Source: Roseateles_B sp041905785 (lineage in GTDB: Bacteria > Pseudomonadota > Gammaproteobacteria > Burkholderiales > Burkholderiaceae_C). From it: DNA of 64,000 nt. The stretch is taken from NCBI GenBank assembly GCA_041905785.1, contig JAYRKJ010000015.1, forward strand, positions 96,291 to 160,290. Reading direction: 5' to 3'. The stretch's first letter is position 1, and every line of letters starts with the position of its first letter. This document shows, in pieces, positions 41,645-49,462 of the stretch. Below the pieces are notes generated by a model that had not been told where the DNA came from, did not search any database, and worked only from the letters and a program-made list of their open reading frames with translations. The position numbers and the translations under genes are program-made.

Positions 41645-41861
41645 ATGCGCCAGCCGGACATCAGGCGAGCGACGGAGCCCGCTCGATGCCCCGTCCCGTG
41701 CGCTTGCTAGACTGCCGCTTCAGCGAACGGCCCAGGCCTGCAACGTTAAGAATTGAGCATAGCCCCACCATGGGTGCCTCAGCAGTCCCGCGTCGCTGCG
41801 CTTCAAACACAGCACCAAGCCAAACAGTCACAAGCGGCGTCCATGCCGCAGGGAGGATTCC

Positions 41862-42893
41862 ATGATCAAGAACTTCTGGCGGCGCGCGCTCGCCGCATGC
41901 CTGCTGGCCCTTCCCTTGGCCCTGCTGTCCCGGCCGGCCCTGGCCGACGAGGCCTCCGATGCTGCCAACAAGGTCTTCGAGGAGGCCAAGCAGTCCGCCA
42001 CCAGCGGGCCCCATGACGTCCCGCTGGGCTCGCAGGCGGTATTGCATCTGCCCAGCGGCAAGGTTTTCATTCCCCAGCCGCATGCCGCCAAACTCATGCA
42101 TGCCATGGGTAATCCGGGCGACTACAGCGACCTGCTGGGCCTGGTATTCCCCGAGGGCGGCGGCGGCTGGTTTGCCGTGTTGCGCTACGAGGGGGCGGGC
42201 TACATCAAGGATGACGACGCCAAGGACTGGAATGCCGAGGAGCTGCTGAAGTCCTACCGCGAGGGCACCGAAGCCAGCAATAAGGAGCGCGCCAAGATGG
42301 GTGGGGCGGAGCTGGAGATCGTGGGCTGGGCTGAAAAGCCCACCTACGCGGCAGACACGCACCGCCTGGTCTGGGCCATGAGTTCGCGCAGCAAAGGCGC
42401 GCCGGCAGACGAGGAGCAAGGCGTGAACTACAACACCTATGCCCTGGGCCGCGAAGGCTATCTGAGTCTGAACCTGGTCACCGACCTCAAGGACCTCGCC
42501 CAGCACAAGACCGAAGCGCAAGCCTTGCTCGGCGCCCTCGACTTCAACGACGGCAAGCGCTATGCCGACTTCAACAGCAGCACCGACAAGGTCGCCGAGT
42601 ACGGCCTGGCCGCGCTGGTGCTGGGTGTGGGGGCGAAGAAACTGGGCTTCTTTGCGCTGATCTTTGCCTTCCTGGCCAAGTTCGCCAAGATCGCCATCCT
42701 GGCGGTGGTGGCCTTCGGCGGGGCCATCCTCAAGCTCTTCAAGCGCAAGCCCAAGACCGACACCGCCACCGCCACCGCCACCGCCACCGCCACCGACACC
42801 GCCACTGACACCGCTGCCGAGGCCGCGGCCACCCACCAGACCACGCTGCCGATGCCGCTTGCCGAGGGGCGCAGCCAGGCCAAAGCTGAATGA
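41862..42893 (+). CDS. DUF2167 membrane protein
   Basis: A 343-residue protein. The signal peptide (1-28, ending RPALA/DE) precedes a DUF2167 domain: DVPLGSQAVLHLPSGKVFIPQPHAAKLMHAMG, LVFPEGGGGWFAVLRYEGAGYIKDDDAKDWNAEELLKSYREG, WAEKPTYAADTHRLVWAMSS and NYNTYALGREGYLSLNLV. Two adjacent membrane helices follow (about 245-290), then KRKPK and a repetitive Thr/Ala/Asp tail. The function of DUF2167 is unknown. It is coupled to a site-2-protease-like gene by ATGA overlap. GGGAGGA precedes the start. Confidence 0.88.
   Translation: MIKNFWRRALAACLLALPLALLSRPALADEASDAANKVFEEAKQSATSGPHDVPLGSQAVLHLPSGKVFIPQPHAAKLMHAMGNPGDYSDLLGLVFPEGGGGWFAVLRYEGAGYIKDDDAKDWNAEELLKSYREGTEASNKERAKMGGAELEIVGWAEKPTYAADTHRLVWAMSSRSKGAPADEEQGVNYNTYALGREGYLSLNLVTDLKDLAQHKTEAQALLGALDFNDGKRYADFNSSTDKVAEYGLAALVLGVGAKKLGFFALIFAFLAKFAKIAILAVVAFGGAILKLFKRKPKTDTATATATATATDTATDTAAEAAATHQTTLPMPLAEGRSQAKAE
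42755..42822. repeat. Hexanucleotide (ACCGCC) repeat within the DUF2167 gene
   Basis: About ten units of ACCGCC with occasional GAC or ACT variants encode the Thr-Ala/Asp tail. Because the unit is six bases, slippage would change tail length without breaking the frame. Confidence 0.85.
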
Positions 42894-43615
42894 TCAAGCT
42901 GATCCTGCTGCTGTTCTCGGGGCTGAAGCTTGGCAAGCTGCTGCTGTCCGGCGGCAGCATGCTGCTGGCCCTGGCGGTTTACGCCATGCTCTACGGCTGG
43001 CGCTATGCCGCTGGCTTCATCGTCTTGCTGTTCGTGCATGAGATGGGCCACTACCTGGCGGCGCGTCACAAGGGCCTGGACGTGGGCCTGCCCACCTTCA
43101 TCCCCTTCGTCGGCGCATGGATAGAGCTGAAGCAGCTGCCGCACGACGCCCAGACCGAGGCCTTCGTCGGGCTGGGCGGCCCGCTGCTGGGCACGGTGGG
43201 CGCGACGGTCTGCTACCTGCTGGCGCGCAGCTGGGGCGTCGACTGGCTGCTGGCCGTGGCCTACAGCGGCTTCTTCCTCAACCTCTTCAACCTCATCCCG
43301 GTCTCGCCCTTCGATGGCGGCCGCATCACCGCCGTGCTGTCGCCGCGCATCTGGCTGCTGGGCGTGCCGGTGCTGGTGGCGCTCTTCCTGTGGCGTCCCA
43401 GCCCCATGCTGATCCTGATGGCGGTGCTGGCCTGGCCGCAGCTCTGGAAGGCCTGGAAATACCGCAGCGACAGCCCCGAGGGCCAAAGCTACTATGCCGT
43501 GCCCGCCGCCGTGAAGTGGGAGTACGGCAGCTACTACCTCCTGCTGGCGGCCTTCCTCGCCGTGATGAGCCATGACGTGCACGAGATGCTGCAGCTGCGA
43601 GCTTCGGCGCACTGA
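42890..43615 (+). CDS. Site-2 protease family (M50) membrane metalloprotease
   Basis: A 241-residue polytopic protein. HEMGH near residue 50, inside a membrane helix (FIVLLFVHEMGHYLAARHKG), and NLIPVSPFDGGR near residue 140 supply the Zn2+ ligands of M50 proteases. There are four to six helices and no PDZ domain, like the SpoIVFB/rhomboid-neighbour mini group. It should cut membrane-embedded substrates. Its ATG overlaps the DUF2167 stop, suggesting that the DUF2167 protein is partner or substrate. The frame ends 70 bases before the M16 protease gene. Confidence 0.88.
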   Translation: MIKLILLLFSGLKLGKLLLSGGSMLLALAVYAMLYGWRYAAGFIVLLFVHEMGHYLAARHKGLDVGLPTFIPFVGAWIELKQLPHDAQTEAFVGLGGPLLGTVGATVCYLLARSWGVDWLLAVAYSGFFLNLFNLIPVSPFDGGRITAVLSPRIWLLGVPVLVALFLWRPSPMLILMAVLAWPQLWKAWKYRSDSPEGQSYYAVPAAVKWEYGSYYLLLAAFLAVMSHDVHEMLQLRASAH

Positions 43616-43686
43616 CCCCCTTTGACTTCCTTCATCGCGCGCGCTGCGGTGCACACTCGCCGCACCCGCAAGCCCGTCTACCAACC

Positions 43687-46404
43687 ATGACACTGACACG
43701 CAAACTCCGCCCCCTGAACCTGGCCCTGGGCCTGGCCTTTGCCTTCGGCGCCCAGGCCCATTCGCTCAAGCCGGTCCATACCGTCGAGGGCATCAACGAA
43801 TACCGCCTGCCCAACGGCATGCAGGTGCTGCTGGCCCCGGATGCCTCCAAGCCCACCACCACGGTCAACGTGACCTACCGCGTGGGATCCAAGCATGAGA
43901 ACTACGGCGAGACCGGCATGGCCCACTTGCTGGAGCACCTGATCTTCAAGGGCAGCCCCAAGCATCAGGACCCCTGGACCGAGTTCACCAAGCGCGGCCT
44001 GGCCGCCAACGGGTCGACCTGGTTTGACCGCACCAACTACTTCGCCGCCTTTGCCGCCAACGACGAGAACCTCAAGTGGTACCTCAACTGGCAAGCGGAT
44101 GCCATGGTGAACAGCTACATCGCCCGCCGCCACCTGGACACCGAGATGACCGTGGTGCGCAATGAAATGGAGATGGGCGAGAACGACCCGGGCGGCGTCA
44201 CCACCCAGCGCACCCTGGCCTCCATGTACCAGTGGCACAACTACGGCAAGGACACCATCGGCGCCCGCGCCGACGTCGAGAACGTGGACATCGGCCGCCT
44301 GCAGGCCTTCTATCGCACCCACTACCAGCCGGACAACGCCACCCTGATCGTGGCCGGCAAGTTCGACGCCAACAAGGTGCTGGACTGGGTGGAGCAGAGC
44401 TTCGGCAAGCTGCCCAAGCCGAAGCGCCAGCTGACCAAGCTCTACACCATCGACCCGGTGCAGGACGGCGAGCATGCCGTCACCGTGCGCCGCCAGGGCG
44501 GCACGCCCATGAGCCTGGCCGCCTACCACGTGACCCCGGGCGCGCACCCGGACCAGGCCGCCATCGAGGTGCTCAACCTCATCCTCACCGAGGCCCCCGG
44601 CGGCCGCCTGCACAAGCGCCTGGTCGAGGAGACCAAGCTGGCCGCCAGCGTGGGCAACTTCGGCCTGGCCCTGGCCGACCCCGGCTTCACGATGATGATC
44701 GCCGAGCTGGCCCCCAAGGCCTCGCAGGACGAGCTCAACCGCGAGCTGCTGGCCGTGACCGAAGGCTTCGCCGAGCGCCCCGTCACCGAGGAGGAACTCA
44801 AGCGCGCCCAGACCCGCTGGCTGAACCGCTGGGAGAAGCTCTTCACCAGCCCGGAGCAGGTGGGCATCACGCTGTCCGAGACCATCGCCCAGGGTGACTG
44901 GCGCTTGTTCTTCCTGCTGCGCGACCGCATCAAGGCCCTGACCGTGGCCGAGGTGCAGCGCGTGGCCACCGAGCGCTTCCTGCCGGCCAACCGCACGCTG
45001 TCGCAGTACATACCCACCGAGAAGCCCCAGCGTGCGCCGGCACCCGCCTTCGTCGACGTGGCGACCGAGCTCAAGAGCTTCAAGCCGCAGGCCGCCGCTG
45101 GCGTGGTGGCGGCCTTTGACGCCAGCCCGGCCAACCTGGATCGCACGGCGCAGCGCAGCCAGTTGCCCAACGGCCTCAAGCTCGCCCTGCTGCCCAAGCC
45201 TACGCGCGGCGAGGCCGTGCGCGGCGCGCTGGCCCTGCAAATGGGCGACGCCAAGAGCCTGTTCGGGCAGCAAAGCGTGGCCGAACTTACCGCGGCCATG
45301 CTCAAGATGGGCACCGCGAGCAAGACCCGCGAACAACTGCGCGATGCGCTGGACGCTGCCAAGGTCGAGCTGCAGATCAGCAGCCCCTCCGCCGACCGCG
45401 TGCAGCTGAGCTGGAGCACCAAGAAGGAATTCGCCGGCCAGGCCCTGGCCCTGATCAGCGAGATGCTCAAGAGCCCGCGCTTCGAGCCGGCCGCGCTGGA
45501 CGAGCTGCGTGCCCAGGCCCTGACCGGCATCCAGGCCCAGAAGGACAATCCCGAGGGCATCGCCCAGAAGGCCGTCGGCGTGGCACTGAACAGCGAGCCG
45601 CGCGGCGATGTACGCCACGTGCGCAGCTTCGATGAGGAGGAGGCCGACCTCAAGGCCGTCACCCTCGACCAGGTCAAGGCCTTCCACGCAGCCTTCTATG
45701 GTGCCAACCAGGCCCAACTGGCCCTGGTCGGCGACTTCGACGCGGCAAGCGTCAAGGCAGCCGCCACCGCCGAGCTGGGCGGCTGGAGTGCCAAGACGGC
45801 CTATGCCCGCATCGCGCGCCTGCACGTGGACAAGCCCGGCCAGCTGCAGCTGCTGCGCACGCCGGACAAGCAAAACGCCATGATGCTGGGCGTGCAGTCG
45901 CTGCCGCTGAACGACAGCACGCCGGACCTCGCGGCCCTGCATCTGGCCAACCACATCCTGGGCGGCGGCGGCAGCTCGCGCCTGTGGGTGCGCATCCGCG
46001 AGAAGGAAGGCCTGTCCTACGGCACCGGAACGGGCGTCAACCTGGGCGCCGAAGACCCGTCCGGCGCCTGGTTCGTCTACGCCATCTTTGCGCCGCAGAA
46101 CCGCGACAAGGTCGAAGTGGCCTTCCGCGAGGAGGTGGCGCGCGCCCTGAAGGAAGGCTTCACCGCCAAGGAACTGGACGAAGCCAAGCAGGCCCTGCTG
46201 AGCCAGCGCCGCCTGACCCTGGCCCAGGACGGTGCGGTGGCCGGCATGCTGAGCAGCCAGCAGCGCCTGAACCGCAAGTTCGAGCGCGAGCAAGCGCTCG
46301 ACGAAGGCATCCGCAAGCAGACCCTGGAGCAGGTCAACGAGGCCCTGCGCAAGCACTTCAAGCTGGACGCCTTCCAGCTGGTCTTTGCCGGCGACTTCAA
46401 GTAA
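43687..46404 (+). CDS. M16-family zinc metalloprotease (pitrilysin-like)
   Basis: A 905-residue exported two-repeat M16 protease. A signal peptide (1-24, ending GAQA/HS) precedes the first half with the inverted zinc motif HLLEH near residue 80 and the downstream Glu in VVRNEMEMGEND. The second half (from about 500) is the inactive partner, with the R/Y-type residues expected in RLWVRIREKEGLSYGTGTGVN. These periplasmic enzymes form a clam-shell chamber that degrades peptides. It follows the M50 gene closely on the same strand but has its own upstream space. Confidence 0.93.
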   Translation: MTLTRKLRPLNLALGLAFAFGAQAHSLKPVHTVEGINEYRLPNGMQVLLAPDASKPTTTVNVTYRVGSKHENYGETGMAHLLEHLIFKGSPKHQDPWTEFTKRGLAANGSTWFDRTNYFAAFAANDENLKWYLNWQADAMVNSYIARRHLDTEMTVVRNEMEMGENDPGGVTTQRTLASMYQWHNYGKDTIGARADVENVDIGRLQAFYRTHYQPDNATLIVAGKFDANKVLDWVEQSFGKLPKPKRQLTKLYTIDPVQDGEHAVTVRRQGGTPMSLAAYHVTPGAHPDQAAIEVLNLILTEAPGGRLHKRLVEETKLAASVGNFGLALADPGFTMMIAELAPKASQDELNRELLAVTEGFAERPVTEEELKRAQTRWLNRWEKLFTSPEQVGITLSETIAQGDWRLFFLLRDRIKALTVAEVQRVATERFLPANRTLSQYIPTEKPQRAPAPAFVDVATELKSFKPQAAAGVVAAFDASPANLDRTAQRSQLPNGLKLALLPKPTRGEAVRGALALQMGDAKSLFGQQSVAELTAAMLKMGTASKTREQLRDALDAAKVELQISSPSADRVQLSWSTKKEFAGQALALISEMLKSPRFEPAALDELRAQALTGIQAQKDNPEGIAQKAVGVALNSEPRGDVRHVRSFDEEEADLKAVTLDQVKAFHAAFYGANQAQLALVGDFDAASVKAAATAELGGWSAKTAYARIARLHVDKPGQLQLLRTPDKQNAMMLGVQSLPLNDSTPDLAALHLANHILGGGGSSRLWVRIREKEGLSYGTGTGVNLGAEDPSGAWFVYAIFAPQNRDKVEVAFREEVARALKEGFTAKELDEAKQALLSQRRLTLAQDGAVAGMLSSQQRLNRKFEREQALDEGIRKQTLEQVNEALRKHFKLDAFQLVFAGDFK

Positions 46405-46620
46405 GCCGGCGAGGCCGCTCGCCGGCCGGCCCCCGGGGCGGGAGTCTCCGCGGGCCCGATGGCTGCGGTGCGAATCACGCACCGCAGCGTTCATCACCCG
46501 ACAGTTCACACAAAGAGTTACGCGATGGGCGCCCAAACCCCCGGACAGCGGGATCGAGCCCACGGGACTTCCCTGCAGACAATGCGGACCGTCCAACTCC
46601 AAACCGCAATTGAGGTGAAC

Positions 46621-47238
46621 ATGACCCGCGTTTTCGGCCTGAAGTCGCTGCGCACCATCGCCCTCGGTGCCGGCCTTGTGCTCGGCGCCAGTGCCCAGGC
46701 AGCCCCCGTAACCCAATGGGCCGGCAAAGTGCTGGACTTCAGCTCCCAGTGGAGCACCTCCAACTGGTCGGCCGCCCAAGCCTTGGGTGCGCCGGACACG
46801 CTGAGCTACGGTGACTACCGGACCTCCTGGGCCGCCGCCTATCGCAACCAGGGCATGCAGTTCCTCACGCTGGGCTTTGACACGCCGGTGTACGCCAGCG
46901 GCGCGCTGATCCGCGAAACCTACGGCAACGGTTTCGTGACCCAAGTGGACGCGCTGGATCAGAACGGCCTGCTGCACACCGTGTGGAGCGGCAAGGACAC
47001 CAGCCTGCCCGGCAGCACGGTCGACTTCCTGGTGAACTGGAGCACCACCTCCTTCGCCACGGTTGGCCTGAAGATCTACGTCGACACCGAGCACAACCAG
47101 GGCACCTGGGAAGAGATCGACGCTGTGCAGCTGTTCGGACAGACGGGCTCGCCGTCCCAGATCCCCGAGCCGGCCACCTGGAGCCTGGCGGGGCTGGCCT
47201 CGCTCGCGCTGCTGGCGCGCCGCCGCCGCGCGCTGTAA
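46621..47238 (+). CDS. PEP-CTERM sorting domain protein
   Basis: A 205-residue exported protein with a signal peptide (1-27, ending SAQA/AP) and a PEP-CTERM tail: IPEPATWSLAGLASLALLARRRRAL. The body (TQWAGKVLDFSSQWSTSNWSAAQALGAPDTLSYGDYRTSWAA) resembles the beta-sandwich family of PEP-CTERM proteins in which a sequence like ALGAPD recurs. The start at 46621 is supported by GAGG before it. It is the second PEP-CTERM protein of the window (the first is at 1853-2437). The 216 bases before it hold no other gene. Confidence 0.88.
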   Translation: MTRVFGLKSLRTIALGAGLVLGASAQAAPVTQWAGKVLDFSSQWSTSNWSAAQALGAPDTLSYGDYRTSWAAAYRNQGMQFLTLGFDTPVYASGALIRETYGNGFVTQVDALDQNGLLHTVWSGKDTSLPGSTVDFLVNWSTTSFATVGLKIYVDTEHNQGTWEEIDAVQLFGQTGSPSQIPEPATWSLAGLASLALLARRRRAL

Positions 47239-47263
47239 GCACCGCCGTCGGTGCCGCATCCCC

Positions 47264-47285
47264 AGGGGCCTCGGGCCCCTTTTTC
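47264..47285 (+). terminator. Rho-independent terminator after the PEP-CTERM gene
   Basis: Stem AGGGGCC/GGCCCCT (47264-47270, 47274-47280) with loop TCG and a run of five T, about 25 bases after the stop. Confidence 0.82.
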
Positions 47286-47383
47286 GCGTCGCCGCGGCCG
47301 GGCCCCGCAAGCTCAGCCGGTCGACGGCGGCTCGGGCCTATGATGGGGCCGAGCTGTTGCATCGGCCCCGCCCCTGACCTGGC

Positions 47384-47890
47384 ATGTCCGCCACCCCTCG
47401 CTCTCCCAGCCCCGAGCTCCTGCGTCGCCTGCTGCGAGCCAAGGATCGCATGGATGCGGCCTCCGAGGAGGCCTGGCCCGTGCAGCGCCTGGCCGATCTC
47501 TGCGGCCTCACCGAGGCCTACTTCGCGCGTGCCTTCAAAGCGGCCTTTGGCCTGCCGCCGCATCGCTACCTGCTGAGCCGCCGCATCGAACGCGCCTGCA
47601 CCCTGCTGCGCGACACCGAACTCTCCGTCACCGAGATTGCCCTGCAGACGGGCTGGGACAGCCTGGGCACCTTCGGCCGCACCTTCCGCGACATCACCGG
47701 CAGCCACCCCGCCGCCGTGCGTGAAGCGCTGCGCCGCGAGACGCCCGTCCAGGCGCTGGCCGGCATGCCGCTGTGCCATCTGATGGCCGCACAACGCCCC
47801 GACCTGCGCAGCGCAGTTTCGGAGAAGCGCCGAATGCAGGCAGCCGCTACAACAGCGTCCTTGGATCAACACAGCAAGGAGCTGACATGA
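47384..47890 (+). CDS. AraC-type regulator consisting of the DNA-binding domain
   Basis: A 168-residue protein made almost only of an AraC double helix-turn-helix: WPVQRLADLCGLTEAYFARAFKAAFGLPPHRYLLSRRIERACTLL and LSVTEIALQTGWDSLGTFGRTFRDITGSHPAAVRE. No ligand-binding domain precedes it. A short C-terminal extension follows. Its stop overlaps the ATG of a VOC-family gene (ATGA), so the two are coupled, as is common for AraC/VOC pairs. The ligand may be sensed by the VOC partner. The start at 47384 has no clear ribosome-binding site. Confidence 0.88.
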   Translation: MSATPRSPSPELLRRLLRAKDRMDAASEEAWPVQRLADLCGLTEAYFARAFKAAFGLPPHRYLLSRRIERACTLLRDTELSVTEIALQTGWDSLGTFGRTFRDITGSHPAAVREALRRETPVQALAGMPLCHLMAAQRPDLRSAVSEKRRMQAAATTASLDQHSKELT

Positions 47891-48294
47891 ATGCAGGTAT
47901 CGATGTGATGGGCATCTACGTCCACGACCAGGACCAGGCCCTGGCTTTCTACGTGGAGCGCTTGGGCTTTCGCGTGCACACCGACGTGCGCAACGGCCCA
48001 TTTCGCTGGCTGACTGTGCAGCATCCAGAGCAGCCTGAGGTGCAGCTGGGCCTCTTTCTGCCCGGTCCGCCCATGCAGGATCCGGCCGCGGCCCAGGCCC
48101 TGCAGGCCCTGGTGGCCAAGGGGGCCATGCCGCCCCTGGTGCTGCGTGTGAAGGACTGCCGCGCCAGTTGCGCGGCATTTCGCGCGGCCGGCGTCGAAAT
48201 CACCCAGGAGCCGGTGGAGCGCTTCGGCAGCGTGGATGCCGGTTTTCGCGACCCTTCCGGCAATGGCTGGAAGCTGATACAGATTCGAACCTGA
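47887..48294 (+). CDS. VOC-family (glyoxalase-like) protein
   Basis: A 135-residue vicinal-oxygen-chelate protein: IDVMGIYVHDQDQALAFYVERLGFRVHTD, then FRWLTVQHPEQPEVQLGLF and VEITQEPVERFGSVDAGFRDPSGNGWKLIQ. These proteins bind a metal and act as glyoxalases, dioxygenases or drug-binding proteins. AAGGAG precedes the ATG, which overlaps the AraC stop. The DUF1801 gene follows 19 bases later on the same strand. Confidence 0.88.
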   Translation: MNAGIDVMGIYVHDQDQALAFYVERLGFRVHTDVRNGPFRWLTVQHPEQPEVQLGLFLPGPPMQDPAAAQALQALVAKGAMPPLVLRVKDCRASCAAFRAAGVEITQEPVERFGSVDAGFRDPSGNGWKLIQIRT

Positions 48295-48313
48295 GCCACG
48301 AGGAGTCCCTCCC

Positions 48314-48706
48314 ATGCCCAGTTCAAAAGCCAAGCCCACCGGCCCCTCTCCCGCTGCCTTGATCGATGAGCGCATTGCCACCCTGGGCGGTTGGCGAGGC
48401 GCCCTGCTGGCCCGGCTCCGCGCGCTGATTCTCGACGCCCGGCCGGACATCGCCGAGGACTGGAAATGGAGCGGCCCCTGCTGGACCCATGCCGGCCTGA
48501 TCTGCACCGGCGAGACCTACCAGCGCCATGTGAAGCTCACCTTCGCCCACGGGGCCTCCCTGCCAGACCCGGCCGGCCTGTTCAACAGCAGCCTGGACGG
48601 CCGCGTGCGCCGCGCCATCGACTTCTCCCAGGACGCGGTAGTCGACGGGCCGGCGCTGCAGGCCCTGGTCCGCGCGGCGGCGGAATTCAACGCGGGCAAG
48701 ACCTGA
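48314..48706 (+). CDS. DUF1801-family protein
   Basis: A 130-residue protein: LIDERIATLGGWRGALLARLRALILDARPDIAEDWKWSGPCWTHAGLICTGETYQRHVKLTFAHGASL matches the DUF1801 (YdhG-like, SHOCT-unrelated) family, small cytoplasmic alpha/beta proteins of unknown role that often sit with VOC and AraC genes. GAGGAG eight bases upstream supports the ATG at 48314. The last two codons and stop fall in a copy of the dispersed 13-mer (48697-48709). Confidence 0.85.
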   Translation: MPSSKAKPTGPSPAALIDERIATLGGWRGALLARLRALILDARPDIAEDWKWSGPCWTHAGLICTGETYQRHVKLTFAHGASLPDPAGLFNSSLDGRVRRAIDFSQDAVVDGPALQALVRAAAEFNAGKT

Positions 48707-48709
48707 CCC
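48697..48709 (-). repeat. Copy of the dispersed GGGTCAGGTCTTG element at the DUF1801 stop
   Basis: The reverse complement CAAGACCTGACCC spans the last codons (Lys-Thr) and the stop TGA of the DUF1801 gene. The Lrp gene at 27120 ends in the same way. Confidence 0.6.
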
Positions 48710-48820
48710 TGCCTCCCGCCCCGGGGTAGGCCGGGCACAGCGTGCAGGTCCGGACGATCGCGCTGTCCGTGCTGACGGCGCTGGCGCCGGTCGCAGGGGC
48801 CGTGCCGGCAGCAGCGGCCC

Positions 48821-49327
48821 TCAGTCCGCCAGCAGCGCCCAGCGCTCGTGATCACGCCAGCGACCCTTGATCTTCAGATAGCGGGGCGAGAAGCCCTCCT
48901 TCTGGAAGCCGCAGCGCCGCGCCAGCGCCAGCGAGGCCAGGTTGTCCGGCTGGATGTTGGCCTCCACGCGGTGCAGCTTCAGCACCCGAAAGGCATGGCG
49001 GCAGACGGCCTGCAGGCCCTCGCTCATCAGCCCCTGGCCGGCGTTCGGTGCAAAGGCGTAGTAGCCCAGGTAGGCGCTGCGCAGGGCACCCATCACGATG
49101 TGGCTGAGGTTGACCACGCCCACCAGGCTGCCGTCGTCCCTGCGCAGGATCAGATGTGCCTGCTGGCCCGCACAGCGCATGCGCTCGAGGTAGGCCGCAA
49201 AGGCGGCTGCGTCCGCCGGCGGCGAGACCCAGCGCCCGTGCAGGGCGCGGCTGGCCGCCACGGCCGCGAGGAAGACCGGGGCATCGGAACCCTCGGGCGC
49301 GCGGAGCGCAATTCGGGAGGTCGGCAT
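48821..49327 (-). CDS. GNAT-family N-acetyltransferase (RimJ-like)
   Basis: A 168-residue acetyltransferase: ALRAPEGSDAPVFLAAVAASRALHGRW, HLILRRDDGSLVGVVNLSHIVMGALRSAYLGYYAFAPNAGQGLMSEGLQAVCRHAF, then LKLHRVEANIQPDNLASLALARRCGFQKEGF, the RimJ/RimL subgroup that acetylates protein N termini or small amines with acetyl-CoA. The start at 49327 is preferred; the frame continues upstream into translated tandem repeats. No ribosome-binding site is clear. Confidence 0.9.
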   Translation of the reverse strand: MPTSRIALRAPEGSDAPVFLAAVAASRALHGRWVSPPADAAAFAAYLERMRCAGQQAHLILRRDDGSLVGVVNLSHIVMGALRSAYLGYYAFAPNAGQGLMSEGLQAVCRHAFRVLKLHRVEANIQPDNLASLALARRCGFQKEGFSPRYLKIKGRWRDHERWALLAD

Positions 49328-49337
49328 GCTAAGAAGT

Positions 49338-49369
49338 GTGCAGAGGTGTGCAGAGGTGTGCAGAGGTGC
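49338..49369. repeat. 10-bp tandem repeat before the GNAT gene
   Basis: Three units of the form GTGTGCAGAG plus a partial unit, directly upstream of the GNAT start (minus strand) and about 90 bases before the GGDEF gene on the plus strand. Length changes could alter promoter or leader spacing. Confidence 0.85.
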
Positions 49370-49462
49370 GAAATTGTGGCCTTGTTCATGCGTCACCAGT
49401 CCGAACCCTAGCCTTTAAGATGCCCGTCACCGCAACAACCGGGGCCGCCGGGGAGGATGGCG

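Noticed and set aside
43678..47310. A long minus-strand frame across the M16 protease and PEP-CTERM genes
   Set aside because: The plus strand carries HLLEH and PEP-CTERM motifs with proper starts. The antisense frame is a composition artefact.
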